DNA from: Amycolatopsis granulosa
Lineage (GTDB): Bacteria; Actinomycetota; Actinomycetes; Mycobacteriales; Pseudonocardiaceae
Direction of reading: 5' to 3'
Assembly: GCF_011758745.1 (NCBI RefSeq)
Contig: NZ_JAANOV010000001.1
Location: 1,612,001-1,676,000, forward strand
DNA length: 64,000 nt
The notes under the pieces were generated by a model that was not told the origin of the DNA, made no database searches, and worked only from the letters and a program-made list of their open reading frames with translations. The first letter of the stretch is position 1. Each line of letters starts with the position of its first letter. Shown piece after piece: positions 25,961-35,002 of this stretch. Both the position numbers and the translations under genes were made by a program.

Positions 25961-28900
25961 TCAGGCGCTGGGCTGCCGCGGGCGGTCGTTCTCCGTCCGG
26001 GTGACCGCCGCGGTGAGCTCGGCCTGCCGCCGCCGGTAGCCGGCGACGGCGGCGAGCTTGATGTCCTCGTAGCCGCGCACCACGTCGGGCAGTCCGGCGA
26101 GCTCGAGCAGCGCCGCCTCGTCCATCCCCGCCGCCAGCGCGCTCGTGATCGCCTCGCGGTACTCGCCGATCAACTGCCGCTCGACACGCCGCACCCCGGC
26201 GTAGCCGAAGACGTCCCAGCGGGTGCCCCGCAGTCGTCGCCCCGCGCGCAGCAGCCGCAGCACCGGCCGGGCCCAGCGGCCGAGCGCGATCTTGCGGTCG
26301 AGACCGAGCGCGCGCAGCACGGGCGGGTGGAACTGGTGGGCGTAGCGCGCGCCGGCCCCGAACTGGGCCTCGATCTCCGCCTGGAGCGCAGGGTCGAGGG
26401 AGAGCCGGGCAACCTCGTACTCGTCCTTGTAGGCCATCAGCTTGTGCAGGCTGCGGGCGACGGCCTGGGTGACGGGACCGTCCCCGGCCCGCGCACGCAC
26501 CTGCTCGACGAACTCGGCGTAGCCGCGTGCGTAGGCCTCGTCCTGGTAGGCGACGAGGTCGGGCACCCGCACGTCGAGCAACCGCGCCAGCTCACCACCC
26601 TCGGTGCGCACCAGTGACCGCACCCGGCGGACCGCGTCGGGGTCTGTGACGGGTCCGGGCGCCGGGCGGGGCGGGGCGAGCTCGGCGGCCAGTGCGTCCG
26701 GATCGGCGACGAGCTGACGGCCCCGGCGGAACGCCTGCAGGTTCGCCGGCACGGCGGTGCCGTTGACCTCGATGGCCCGCTCGATCGCGGCGGCGCTCAC
26801 GTTCAGCGCGCCGGTCTGGCAGGCGGCGCCGAGCTGGAGGATGTTGGCGAACTGGTCGTCGCCGAACAGTGCCTCGGCCGCGGCCCGCGCGTCCAGGTAG
26901 TGACCGCGGGCGGTCGCACCGTCCAGGACGGACCGGATGCTCGTCTCGCCGGGGAAGGACACCGCGGGGTCGGCGATCATCCGCCCGGTGGGCACCTCCG
27001 ATGTGGACACCACGGCGACCGTGCGGTCCGGGTCGGCCACGCCCAGGTGCACCGGATCGGCCGCCACCAGCGGGTCGCAGGCCAGGTACAGGTCGCACTC
27101 CCCCGCGGCGAGCTTGGCCGCCTGCTCCACCGGAGCGCGGGTGATCTTGACATCGGAAACCACGGCGCCGCCCTTCTGTGCGAGCCCGGTCTGGTCGAGG
27201 GTGCGCACGTGACGCCCGTCGAGCACGGCGGCGGTGGCGAGGATCTGCGCGACGGTCACCACGCCGGTGCCGCCGATGCCGGTGATCCGCACGGCGACAT
27301 CTCCGGCCGCCACCGGCGGTTCCGGCAGCGCGGTCGCCGAAAGCGGCGGGACCGCCTTGCGCTGCCTGGCTTTCCCGGGCACCACGGTGAGGAAGGACGG
27401 GCAGTCGCCCTTCAGGCACGAGTAGTCCACATTGCACGACGCCTGGTGGATGCGGGTCTTGCGGCCGAACTCGGTCTCCACCGGCTGCACGGACAGGCAG
27501 TTGGACTTCACCCCGCAGTCACCACAGCCCTCGCAGACCCGTTCGTTGATGAACACCTTGGTGGCCGGGGTCTCCAGCTTGCCGCGCCGCCGCTTGCGCC
27601 GCTTCTCGGCGGCGCACTCCTGGTCGTGGATGATCACGGTGACCCCGGGGACCGCGGCCAGCTCCTCCTGCACCCGCAGCAGGTCCTCGCGCGAGCGGAC
27701 CGCCACGCCGCGCGGGAACCGCAGGCGGCGCAGCCGGCGCGGCTGGTCGGAGGTGACCACCACCTTGGCGGCTCCCTCGGTGAGCAGCAGTGCGGCGAGC
27801 TTGTCCACCGGCAGGGCACCGACGGCGTCCTGACCGCCGGTCATCGCCACCGCCGAGTTGTGCAGCAGCTTGTAGGTGACGTTCACGCCCGCCGCGACCG
27901 CGGCCCGCACGGCGAGGCTGCCGGAGTGGGTGAAGGTGCCGTCGCCGATGTTCTGCACGAGGTGCCGGGCTTCGACGAACGGGGCCATCCCGATCCACTG
28001 GGCACCCTCGCCGCCCATCTGCGTGATGCCGATGACGTCCCCGACCTGACCGGGTTCCATGAACAACGCCATGGTGTGGCAGCCGATCCCGGCGCCCACC
28101 AGCGTGCCGTCGGGCACCTTGGTGGAGGAGTTGTGCGGGCAGCCCGAGCAGAAGTAGGGCGTGCGGGCCAGCAGCGGCACCGCGATCCGCTCCCGGCGTC
28201 GCCGTCCCCGCCACGCCTGCACCGGCTCGATGTCACCGAGCCGTGCGGCAAGGCCCCTGGCGATGACGTCCGGATCGAGCTCGCCCAGTTCGGTGAACAG
28301 CACCCGGCCGTCCGGGCCGGTCTTGCCGTGCACCCGCGGCGCGGCGCTGCGGCCGTAGAGGATCTCCTTGACCGCCGGTTCCACGAGCGCGCGTTTCTCC
28401 TCGACCACCACGATCTCGTCGAGCCCGTCGGCGAACTCGGTGACGATCGACGGTTCGACGGGGTGGATCACGCCCAGTTTGAGGATGCGGATGCCGTATC
28501 GGGCGAGCGCGGCCTCGTCGAGCCCGAGCGTCCGCAGCGCCTGCCGCAGGTCCAGATAGGACTTTCCGGCGGTGATGATCCCGATCCGGTCGGCCGGCCC
28601 GGACCGCACGATCCGGTTGACCCCGCTGACGCGGAGGTACTCCAGCGCGAGCGGCATCCGCACCCGGTGCAGGCTGTGCTCCACGGCGGCCAGCTCCGGG
28701 CCGACGAGACGGCTGCTCGGACGGTGGCCGTAAGCACCTTCGGACAGCACCGGCGCGGCCCACGACGGCTCGACCACGGCGGTACCGGCCGCGTCGGCGA
28801 CATTGGCGACGATCTTCATCGCCGTCCACAGCCCGCTCGCCCGCGACAGCTCCACCGCGTGCCGTCCGTGCTCCAGGATGTCCTGCGAGTCCGCGGGGAA

Positions 28901-29407
28901 GAACACCGGAATCGCCAGATCGGCCAGCGCGTGCTCCGAGGCGCACGGCACCGTCGACGACTTGGCGTTCGGGTCGTCCCCGACCAGCGCGACGGCACCG
29001 CCGCGGGGATGCGTACCGGCCAGATTGGCGTGCCGCAGCGCGTCGGTGGCCCGGTCCAGGCCCGGCGCCTTGCCGTACCACCAGCCGGTCACCCCGTCCG
29101 CGCGCAACGAGCCCAGGCCCGCGGCCAGCTGGCTGCCCATCACCGAGGTCGCGGCGAGCTCCTCGTTCAGGCCCGGCCGGTGCACGATCGCGTGCTCGTC
29201 CAGCAGCGCCGCGCGCCGCGCCAGCTCGAGGTCGAACCCGGCCAGCGGGGAACCCTCGTAGCCGGACACGAAGGTGGCCGTGTCGCCGCCGCCGCGGCGG
29301 TCGTGACGGACGCGGTCGAGCATCACGCGGACCAGGGCCTGCACACCCGTGAGGTAGACCGTTCCCGCTTCGCGCACGTACCGCTCGTCCAGGGTGAAGG
29401 TGGTCAT
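25961..29407 (-). CDS. Indolepyruvate:ferredoxin oxidoreductase, fused-subunit form
   Basis: This 1148-residue single-chain 2-oxoacid:ferredoxin oxidoreductase is expected to turn aryl pyruvates from aromatic amino acids into aryl-acetyl-CoA plus reduced ferredoxin. In order it has a pyruvate-oxidoreductase-like domain (residues about 15-370), then a TPP domain with SGCPHN, GIGCHTMAL and GGEGAQW (about 400-560). A ferredoxin-like cysteine cluster follows (CEGCGDCGVKSNC and CNVDYSCLKGDCPSF, about 625-675). A gamma-type domain with RITGIGGTGVVTVAQ begins near 705. The start at ATG 29407 has GGAAGGG in place. A regulator of the AsnC family is divergently encoded. The very long open frame upstream of the ATG is antisense to that regulator. 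Confidence 0.9.
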   Translation of the reverse strand: MTTFTLDERYVREAGTVYLTGVQALVRVMLDRVRHDRRGGGDTATFVSGYEGSPLAGFDLELARRAALLDEHAIVHRPGLNEELAATSVMGSQLAAGLGSLRADGVTGWWYGKAPGLDRATDALRHANLAGTHPRGGAVALVGDDPNAKSSTVPCASEHALADLAIPVFFPADSQDILEHGRHAVELSRASGLWTAMKIVANVADAAGTAVVEPSWAAPVLSEGAYGHRPSSRLVGPELAAVEHSLHRVRMPLALEYLRVSGVNRIVRSGPADRIGIITAGKSYLDLRQALRTLGLDEAALARYGIRILKLGVIHPVEPSIVTEFADGLDEIVVVEEKRALVEPAVKEILYGRSAAPRVHGKTGPDGRVLFTELGELDPDVIARGLAARLGDIEPVQAWRGRRRRERIAVPLLARTPYFCSGCPHNSSTKVPDGTLVGAGIGCHTMALFMEPGQVGDVIGITQMGGEGAQWIGMAPFVEARHLVQNIGDGTFTHSGSLAVRAAVAAGVNVTYKLLHNSAVAMTGGQDAVGALPVDKLAALLLTEGAAKVVVTSDQPRRLRRLRFPRGVAVRSREDLLRVQEELAAVPGVTVIIHDQECAAEKRRKRRRGKLETPATKVFINERVCEGCGDCGVKSNCLSVQPVETEFGRKTRIHQASCNVDYSCLKGDCPSFLTVVPGKARQRKAVPPLSATALPEPPVAAGDVAVRITGIGGTGVVTVAQILATAAVLDGRHVRTLDQTGLAQKGGAVVSDVKITRAPVEQAAKLAAGECDLYLACDPLVAADPVHLGVADPDRTVAVVSTSEVPTGRMIADPAVSFPGETSIRSVLDGATARGHYLDARAAAEALFGDDQFANILQLGAACQTGALNVSAAAIERAIEVNGTAVPANLQAFRRGRQLVADPDALAAELAPPRPAPGPVTDPDAVRRVRSLVRTEGGELARLLDVRVPDLVAYQDEAYARGYAEFVEQVRARAGDGPVTQAVARSLHKLMAYKDEYEVARLSLDPALQAEIEAQFGAGARYAHQFHPPVLRALGLDRKIALGRWARPVLRLLRAGRRLRGTRWDVFGYAGVRRVERQLIGEYREAITSALAAGMDEAALLELAGLPDVVRGYEDIKLAAVAGYRRRQAELTAAVTRTENDRPRQPSA

Positions 29408-29420
29408 CGGCGACCCTTCC

Positions 29421-29442
29421 TGCGTCACTGCTGCGTCACTGC
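29421..29442. repeat. Tandem 11-bp direct repeat before the oxidoreductase
   Basis: TGCGTCACTGC occurs twice without a gap (29421-29431 and 29432-29442), 14-35 bp upstream of the oxidoreductase ATG, between it and the divergent AsnC gene. Side-by-side sites at one helical turn would suit an oligomeric AsnC regulator, but no binding is shown. Confidence 0.6.
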
Positions 29443-29581
29443 ATCGCCTCGGTGAGACGTGGACCACTTCACCGGCGGCAGCGGGACCGCACAACAATGC
29501 CGGGACAACTACCACTGACTCCGCAAAGATCAGCAGCGAACCGGCGGTTTCACTGAGATCTGTTGCGTAGGATCCCGTGCC

Positions 29582-30052
29582 ATGACCGCGGAGCCGCTCG
29601 ACGCGACCGACCACGAGATCCTGGCCCTGCTGCGCGAGGACGGGCGCCGGACGCTGTCCGACATCGCCGGCCGGGTCACCCTGTCCACCGCCGCGGTGAA
29701 ACGGCGCATCGACCGTCTGCAGGAGACCGGCGTCATCACCGGCTTCACCGTGCAGCTCGACCACGCCAAGCTCGGCTGGGGCGTCGAGGCGTTCGCGCAG
29801 TTGCGGTTCTTCGGCACCACCAACGTCGACGAGATCGTGCAGAGCACCACCCGGATGCCCGAGGCGCAGGCGGTGTTCACCATCGCCGGCGACCCGGACG
29901 CCCTGGTCTGGTTGCGGGTGCGCGACCTGCAGCACCTGCAGCGCACGATCGACGAGCTCCGCCGCAGCCACCGCATCACCAGCACGAAGACCCTGATCGT
30001 GCTCGACTCCTGGACGCGGGGTCAGCAATGGCCGTCCGCCGCGGCACCCTGA
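29582..30052 (+). CDS. Lrp/AsnC-family transcriptional regulator
   Basis: This 156-residue protein has an N-terminal helix-turn-helix (LDATDHEILALLREDGRRTLSDIAGRVTLSTAAVKRRIDRLQETGVI, about residues 6-52). A RAM ligand/dimer domain follows (AFAQLRFFGTTNVDEIVQ and VFTIAGDPDALVWLRVRDLQHL). Lrp-type proteins sense amino acids and form octamers on DNA. It diverges from the indolepyruvate oxidoreductase gene with 174 bp between starts, so local control in response to aromatic amino acids is likely. Confidence 0.92.
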   Translation: MTAEPLDATDHEILALLREDGRRTLSDIAGRVTLSTAAVKRRIDRLQETGVITGFTVQLDHAKLGWGVEAFAQLRFFGTTNVDEIVQSTTRMPEAQAVFTIAGDPDALVWLRVRDLQHLQRTIDELRRSHRITSTKTLIVLDSWTRGQQWPSAAAP

Positions 30053-30064
30053 CCGTCCGCGGCG

Positions 30065-30727
30065 TCAGGCGGTGATCAGGTGCTCGATCCGCCGCGCGGC
30101 GGCCATCACCTCGGTAGCCGCGAGGCCGGTGTCCAGCCCGTCGATGGCGACCACCCCGATGCTGCGCTCCAGGGTGCCCGCCCGGATCCCGGAGGCGAGA
30201 CCGACCGCGCCGCGCTCCAGTTGTCCCCGGGTCAGGCTGTAGCCGTCCCGCCGCGCCTGCCGTACCGCCTCCGGCTCACCGGGTTCTTCCGGCCGCGCGG
30301 CCAGGATCGCGATCCCGGCCGCCCCGCGGGTCAGGGGGTGCCTGCTGCCGACCCGGTAGCCGACGGTCAGCACGGTGCCTTCGGGTTCGGCGACCATCGC
30401 CACCACGCACTCGTTGCCTTCCACCGCCGACAGGTACGCCGTCGCGCTGGTGCGGTTGGCCAGGTCCTGCAGCAACGGCAGCACGTCCTGGTTGAAGTGC
30501 GGCTCGAACTTCGCCGCGAGGTTCGCCAGACCGGACGCCAGCCGGACCCGTCCGTCGCCGGTGCGCGCCACGAGGCGGTGGCCTTCGAGGGTGGCCACGA
30601 TGCGGTAGCAGATGGCCCGGTGCACGTCGAGTTCGCGCGCCAGGTCGGCCACCGAGATCCCCGCGGGTGATTCCGCGACCGCTTCCAACGCCCGCAGACC
30701 GCGGTCGAGCGTCTGCAAGGTGCTCAT
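30065..30727 (-). CDS. IclR-family transcriptional regulator
   Basis: This 220-residue IclR regulator has a winged helix in TLDRGLRALEAVAESPAGISVADLARELDVHRAICYRIVATLEGH (about residues 5-50) and a GAF-like effector domain (YRVGSRHPLTRGAAGIAILA, IGVVAIDG). IclR proteins commonly control aromatic catabolism. It diverges from the P450 gene across 152 bp containing a candidate operator. It is convergent with the AsnC gene, with stops 12 bp apart. Confidence 0.92.
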   Translation of the reverse strand: MSTLQTLDRGLRALEAVAESPAGISVADLARELDVHRAICYRIVATLEGHRLVARTGDGRVRLASGLANLAAKFEPHFNQDVLPLLQDLANRTSATAYLSAVEGNECVVAMVAEPEGTVLTVGYRVGSRHPLTRGAAGIAILAARPEEPGEPEAVRQARRDGYSLTRGQLERGAVGLASGIRAGTLERSIGVVAIDGLDTGLAATEVMAAARRIEHLITA

Positions 30728-30822
30728 GCCACCCCTCCGCTCTCGATCTCGGCCGGACCCCGACTCTACCGACGGGCCTTGACGGCCCCCGCTACCCCAC
30801 TTACGCTCACCCCGGTTCGCTC

Positions 30823-30842
30823 AACGCTACACATTGTGCGTT
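30823..30842. promoter_or_regulatory. Candidate IclR operator before the P450
   Basis: AACGCTACACATTGTGCGTT has 5-bp inverted arms (AACGC/GCGTT) with a nested CACA-T-TGTG dyad. It lies 38 bp before the P450 ATG in the gap between the divergent IclR gene and the P450, where an IclR operator is expected. Confidence 0.55.
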
Positions 30843-30879
30843 ATCAGTAAAAGAGCCGGTCACTGGGAGGCGGAACAGC

Positions 30880-33192
30880 ATGAGCACAGGGGCGTGCCCG
30901 ATCGACCACGGAGCCGCGGCGGCCGGAAGGTGCCCGGTTTCGGCCCGGGCGAGCGCGTTCGACCCGTTCGGCGCCGAGTACCAGGCCGACCCGCCGGCCG
31001 CGGTGCGCTGGTCCCGGGACGAGGAGCCGGTGTTCTACAGCCCGTCGCTGGGCTACTGGGTCGTCACCCGGTACGACGACGTCAAGGCCGTTTTCCGCGA
31101 CAACATCACGTTCTCGCCCTCGATCGCGCTCGAGAAGATCACGCCCGTCTCCGCGGAAGCCACCGCCACCCTCGCGAAGTACGGCTACGCGATGAACCGG
31201 ACCCTGGTGAACGAGGACGAGCCCGAGCACATGCCGCGCCGCCGGGTCCTCATGGATCCGTTCACCCCGGAACAGCTCGTCCACCACGAGCCGGTGGTCC
31301 GGCGCCTCACACGGGAATACGTCGACCGCTTCATCGACGCCGGCAAGGCCGACCTCGTCGACGAGATGCTGTGGGAGGTCCCGCTCACCGTGGCGCTGCA
31401 CTTCCTCGGCGTGCCCGAGGAGGACATGGCGACCCTGCGCAAGTACTCCATCGCGCACACCGTCAACACCTGGGGCAGGCCCTCACCGGAGGAGCAGGTC
31501 GCCGTCGCGGAGAACGTCGGCAAGTTCTGGCAGTACGCCGGTACGGTGCTGGACAAGCTGCGCAAGGACCCCTCCGGTCACGGCTGGATCCCGTACAGCA
31601 TCCGCGCCCAGCGCGAGCACCCCGACGTCATCACCGACTCCTACCTGCACTCGATCATGATGGCCGGCATCGTCGCCGCCCACGAGACGACGGCGAACGC
31701 CGCCGCCAACGCCATCAAGCTCCTCCTGGAGAACCGCGAGGTGTGGGAGGAGATCTGCGCCGACCCGAGCCTGATCCCCAACGCCGTCGAGGAGTGCCTG
31801 CGGCACTCGGGTTCGGTCGCCGCGTGGCGCAGGCTGGTCACCCGGGACACCGTGGTCGGCGGGGTCCCGATCCCGCGCGGCGCCAAGCTGCTCATCGTGA
31901 ACTCGTCGGCGAACCGCGACGAGCGGCACTTCGACAACGCCGACGAGGTCGACATCCGCCGGGACAACGCCACCGACCACCTGACCTTCGGCTACGGCAG
32001 CCACCAGTGCATGGGCAAGAACCTGGCGCGCATGGAACTCCAGGTGTTCCTCGAAGAGCTGACCCGCCGGCTCCCCCACCTGGACCTGGTGCCCGACCAG
32101 GAGTTCACCTACGTCCCCAACACCTCCTTCCGCGGCCCGGAACACCTGTGGGTGCAATGGGATCCGGCGGCCAACCCGGAGCGGGCCGACCCCTCGATCC
32201 GCGGGGCGCAGCGGCCGGTGCGCATCGGCGAGCCGTCGAAGCGGGGCGCCGGCCGTGCCGTGACCGTCGTGTCGGTCGGCCGCGCCGCCGACGAGGTCGT
32301 CGAGGTGACGTTGGCCGCGGCCAACGGCAAGCCCTTGCCGAAGTGGACACCGGGCGCGCACGTGGACCTCGAACTCGGCGACGTGTCCCGGCAGTACTCG
32401 CTGTGCGGCGACCCGGCCGACCTGAGCACCTACCGCATCGCGGTGCTGAAGGACCCGGACAGCCGCGGCGGTTCCCGATACGTGCACGAGAACCTGCGGC
32501 CGGGCAGCACCCTGCGGCTGCGTGGCCCGCGCAACCACTTCCGGCTCGACCCCGCCGCCCGCCACTACGTGTTCGTGGCCGGCGGGATCGGCATCACGCC
32601 GATCATCGCCATGGCCGACCACGTCAAGGCGTCCGGCGGCAGCTACGAACTGCACTACTGCGGCCGGAGCACCTCCGCGATGGCCCTGCTGGACCGGTGC
32701 CGGCGCGACCACGGCGACCGGCTGCACATCCACTGCACCGCGGCGGGGACCCGGCTCGACCTCGCGGCACTGCTCGCGAACCCGGCCGGGGACACCCAGA
32801 TCTACGCCTGCGGCCCGGAACGGCTGCTCGACGCCCTCGCCGCGGCGAGCGCGCACTGGCCGGAGGACGCGCTGCACGTCGAACACTTCAGCACCACGCA
32901 GCAGGCCCTCGATCCCGCCGTCGAGCACTCCTTCGACGTCGACCTCGCCGACTCCGGCCTCACCGTGCGGGTCGCCGCGGACCAGACGGTGCTCGCCGCG
33001 TTGCGCGCCGCGGGCATCGACGTCCCCAGCGACTGCGAGGAGGGCTTGTGCGGCACGTGCGAGGCCGCGGTCCTCGACGGCGAGATCGACCACCGCGACG
33101 TGGTGCTGACCAGGTCCGAGCGGGCGGCGAACAGCAAGATGATGACCTGCTGCTCACGCGCCCGCGGCGACCGGATCAGCCTCCGGCTCTGA
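30880..33192 (+). CDS. Self-sufficient cytochrome P450 fused to phthalate-oxygenase-type reductase (CYP116B-like)
   Basis: This 770-residue class VII P450 carries its own redox chain on one polypeptide. The heme domain (residues about 15-430) shows the oxygen-binding I-helix MAGIVAAHETTANA and the heme motif FGYGSHQCMGKNLARME, with the thiolate Cys at residue 377. An FMN/NAD(P)H reductase follows (about 460-670: RQYSLCGDP, FVAGGIGITPIIAM, CGPERLL). It ends in a [2Fe-2S] ferredoxin (CEEGLCGTCEAAV and a later Cys in MTCCSRA). The length fits P450RhF/CYP116B enzymes, which hydroxylate or O-dealkylate aromatics. The start is ATG 30880 with GGGAGG upstream. An IclR regulator and an MHS carrier flank it. 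Confidence 0.94.
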   Translation: MSTGACPIDHGAAAAGRCPVSARASAFDPFGAEYQADPPAAVRWSRDEEPVFYSPSLGYWVVTRYDDVKAVFRDNITFSPSIALEKITPVSAEATATLAKYGYAMNRTLVNEDEPEHMPRRRVLMDPFTPEQLVHHEPVVRRLTREYVDRFIDAGKADLVDEMLWEVPLTVALHFLGVPEEDMATLRKYSIAHTVNTWGRPSPEEQVAVAENVGKFWQYAGTVLDKLRKDPSGHGWIPYSIRAQREHPDVITDSYLHSIMMAGIVAAHETTANAAANAIKLLLENREVWEEICADPSLIPNAVEECLRHSGSVAAWRRLVTRDTVVGGVPIPRGAKLLIVNSSANRDERHFDNADEVDIRRDNATDHLTFGYGSHQCMGKNLARMELQVFLEELTRRLPHLDLVPDQEFTYVPNTSFRGPEHLWVQWDPAANPERADPSIRGAQRPVRIGEPSKRGAGRAVTVVSVGRAADEVVEVTLAAANGKPLPKWTPGAHVDLELGDVSRQYSLCGDPADLSTYRIAVLKDPDSRGGSRYVHENLRPGSTLRLRGPRNHFRLDPAARHYVFVAGGIGITPIIAMADHVKASGGSYELHYCGRSTSAMALLDRCRRDHGDRLHIHCTAAGTRLDLAALLANPAGDTQIYACGPERLLDALAAASAHWPEDALHVEHFSTTQQALDPAVEHSFDVDLADSGLTVRVAADQTVLAALRAAGIDVPSDCEEGLCGTCEAAVLDGEIDHRDVVLTRSERAANSKMMTCCSRARGDRISLRL

Positions 33193-33230
33193 CTCAACTC
33201 TCCCTTGTGGACATTCGAAAGGAACTGACA

Positions 33231-34547
33231 ATGACGTCGACGGTGGATCACCGGGTCCGGTCCGCCACCAGCTTCCGGCGCGTGCTCGCCGGCGGCATGG
33301 CCGGGTCGGTGCTGGAGTGGTACGACTTCGCCATCTACGGCGTGCTCGCCGCGACGGTGCTCGGCCCGCTGTTCTTCCCCGGCAACAGCGGGGTCGTCCA
33401 GCTGCTCCTCGCCCTGGCCACCCAGGGTCTGGGCTTCGTCGCTCGCCCCCTCGGCGGTGTGGTGTTCGGGCACCTGGGCGACAAGTTCGGCCGCAAACCC
33501 ATGCTGGTGGTGACGTTCCTCCTGCTCGGCACCTCGACCGCGGCGATCGGCGTGCTGCCGACCTACCACCAGGCCGGGCTCTGGGCGACCGTGCTGCTGG
33601 TGGTGCTGCGGATGACGCAGGGTTTCGCGCTGGGCGGCGAGTTCGGTGCGGCCGTGCTGATGGTGAGCGAGTACGGCGAACCGAAGCGGCGCGGTTTCTG
33701 GGCTTCCTGGCCGCAAGCCGGCGCGCCGCTGGGCACGGTGCTGGCGACCGTCGTGGTCACCGTCATCGGGCTGGCCTTCCCGGGTGACGCCTTCGACAGG
33801 TGGGGCTGGCGGGTGGCGTTCCTCGTCGCGATCCCGCTGCTGATCATCGGGTTCTGGATCCGGCGCAGCGTCGAGGAGTCGCCGGTGTTCCAGGCCGCCA
33901 AGGCCGGCGCGGAGCAGAAGGCCGCGGGGAAGAAGAAGTCCAGCGTGCTCGAAGCGCTGGCCCGGCCCCGTGCGGTCCTGCAGGGCCTGGGCATGCGGCT
34001 CGGCGAGAACATCGCGTTCTACATCTACACCGTTTTCGTCATCGCCTACGCCACGAGGTACTTCGGCTACGCGCGCGGCGACGTGGTGCTGGCCGTGACG
34101 TTCGCGTCGGTGTGCCAGTTCGCCGGGATGATCGGCGGCGGCGCCTGGTCCGACCGCGTCGGCCGCAAGATCGCGATGCTCGTGCCCGCCGTCGCGCTCG
34201 TGATCTGGGCGCCGGTGTTCTTCTGGATGGTGGGCACCTCCAGCGTGCCGATGCTGTGGCTCGGCGTGTGCGTGGGCGCGTTCTTCCACGGCATGCTCGC
34301 CGGTCCGGAGGCAGCGTGGATCACCGAGCTGTTCCCCACCCGCTACCGCTACGCGGGCTCGTCGCTGGTGTTCCAGGGTTCGTCGATCATCGCCGGTGCG
34401 CCCGCGCCGCTCATCGCGGTGTGGCTCATCGACAGCTTCGGCGTCGGCGCGGTGGTCGGCTACCTCGTGATCACGATGGCGATCACCGTGATCGCCCTGG
34501 TGACCAGCCGGGAAACCAAGGGCGTCGACCTCGACCGCGTCGGCTGA
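33231..34547 (+). CDS. MFS transporter, metabolite:H+ symporter (MHS) family
   Basis: This 438-residue carrier has 12 spans. The MHS hallmark GSVLEWYDFAIYG (residues about 23-35), ARPLGGVVFGHLGDKFGRKPMLVVT and QGFALGGEFGAA are all present. MHS carriers bring in organic acids such as aromatic acids, citrate or betaines. It follows the P450 by 38 bp with AAAGGAAC before its ATG, so it is co-transcribed and probably imports the P450 substrate. The unit ends at a long hairpin. Confidence 0.92.
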   Translation: MTSTVDHRVRSATSFRRVLAGGMAGSVLEWYDFAIYGVLAATVLGPLFFPGNSGVVQLLLALATQGLGFVARPLGGVVFGHLGDKFGRKPMLVVTFLLLGTSTAAIGVLPTYHQAGLWATVLLVVLRMTQGFALGGEFGAAVLMVSEYGEPKRRGFWASWPQAGAPLGTVLATVVVTVIGLAFPGDAFDRWGWRVAFLVAIPLLIIGFWIRRSVEESPVFQAAKAGAEQKAAGKKKSSVLEALARPRAVLQGLGMRLGENIAFYIYTVFVIAYATRYFGYARGDVVLAVTFASVCQFAGMIGGGAWSDRVGRKIAMLVPAVALVIWAPVFFWMVGTSSVPMLWLGVCVGAFFHGMLAGPEAAWITELFPTRYRYAGSSLVFQGSSIIAGAPAPLIAVWLIDSFGVGAVVGYLVITMAITVIALVTSRETKGVDLDRVG

Positions 34548-34554
34548 GCGGACC

Positions 34555-34593
34555 GGTGATGCCCGCGCCCGTGCTCACGGGGCGGGCATCACC
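34555..34593 (+). terminator. Strong two-part hairpin after the MHS carrier
   Basis: GGTGATGCCCGC (34555-34566) pairs exactly with 34582-34593, and the inner CCCGTG (34568-34573) pairs with CACGGG (34576-34581), leaving a 2-nt loop. It begins eight bases after the stop. Confidence 0.8.
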
Positions 34594-34739
34594 GCAGGCT
34601 TCGAGGAGCAGTACCGGAACCGTACTGAATTCAGGTCCTCCTGATAGAGCGGGCCCATCGACGCGCGCTCCTCGCCAGCAGGCTGTGCCAGCCTGGGCAC
34701 TCTCGCCCGTCACCCGGGGCGAAACCCACCCGAGGAACG

Positions 34740-34805
34740 TTGAGCGCGCTGTACGGCTACCGCGACCTGCGCACGGATGACAAGTGGTCCTTCTCGAACA
34801 ACTGA
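34740..34805 (+). CDS. Possible 21-residue micro-ORF before a terminator
   Basis: A TTG at 34740, four bases after GAGG, opens a frame for a 21-residue peptide ending DDKWSFSNN. The peptide is tyrosine- and tryptophan-containing and polar (LYGYRDLRTDDKW). A strong T-ended hairpin starts 23 bp past its stop. Nothing else in the 455 bp between the MHS carrier and the methyltransferase reads as a gene. It could be a real small protein, or the surviving tail of a deleted gene whose terminator was kept. The codons look host-like. No family is recognised. Confidence 0.3.
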   Translation: MSALYGYRDLRTDDKWSFSNN

Positions 34806-34827
34806 CATCGGGTCCCGATGAACAAGA

Positions 34828-34855
34828 CCCCTGAGTCGCCTGCGCGACTCAGGGG
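34828..34855. terminator. Rho-independent terminator with T-run
   Basis: CCCCTGAGTCGC (34828-34839) pairs exactly with 34844-34855 around a 4-nt loop and is followed by TTT. It is the best-formed intrinsic terminator of the window, yet no sizeable gene ends just before it. Confidence 0.8.
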
Positions 34856-35002
34856 TTTCCGTCCAGGCGATGGTGACATCGAGGTGGAGTACCGCTTCGC
34901 AAGTACTCTGGAGGCAGCAGGCCCGATCGAACTCGTTCCGGAGAACGAGCTCGGCGAGCGCCACGCTATTTCCCGCTCTCCGAACCCAAGCCCTGAGCGC
35001 GG

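Noticed and set aside
29408-30028. Upstream extension of the indolepyruvate oxidoreductase frame by some 200 residues
   Set aside because: It lies opposite the AsnC gene. A good ribosome site and the family N-terminus support ATG 29407.
34740-34805. RiPP precursor peptide next to a methyltransferase
   Set aside because: No leader/core pattern or maturation enzyme is present, and the methyltransferase is on the opposite strand with its own regulator.
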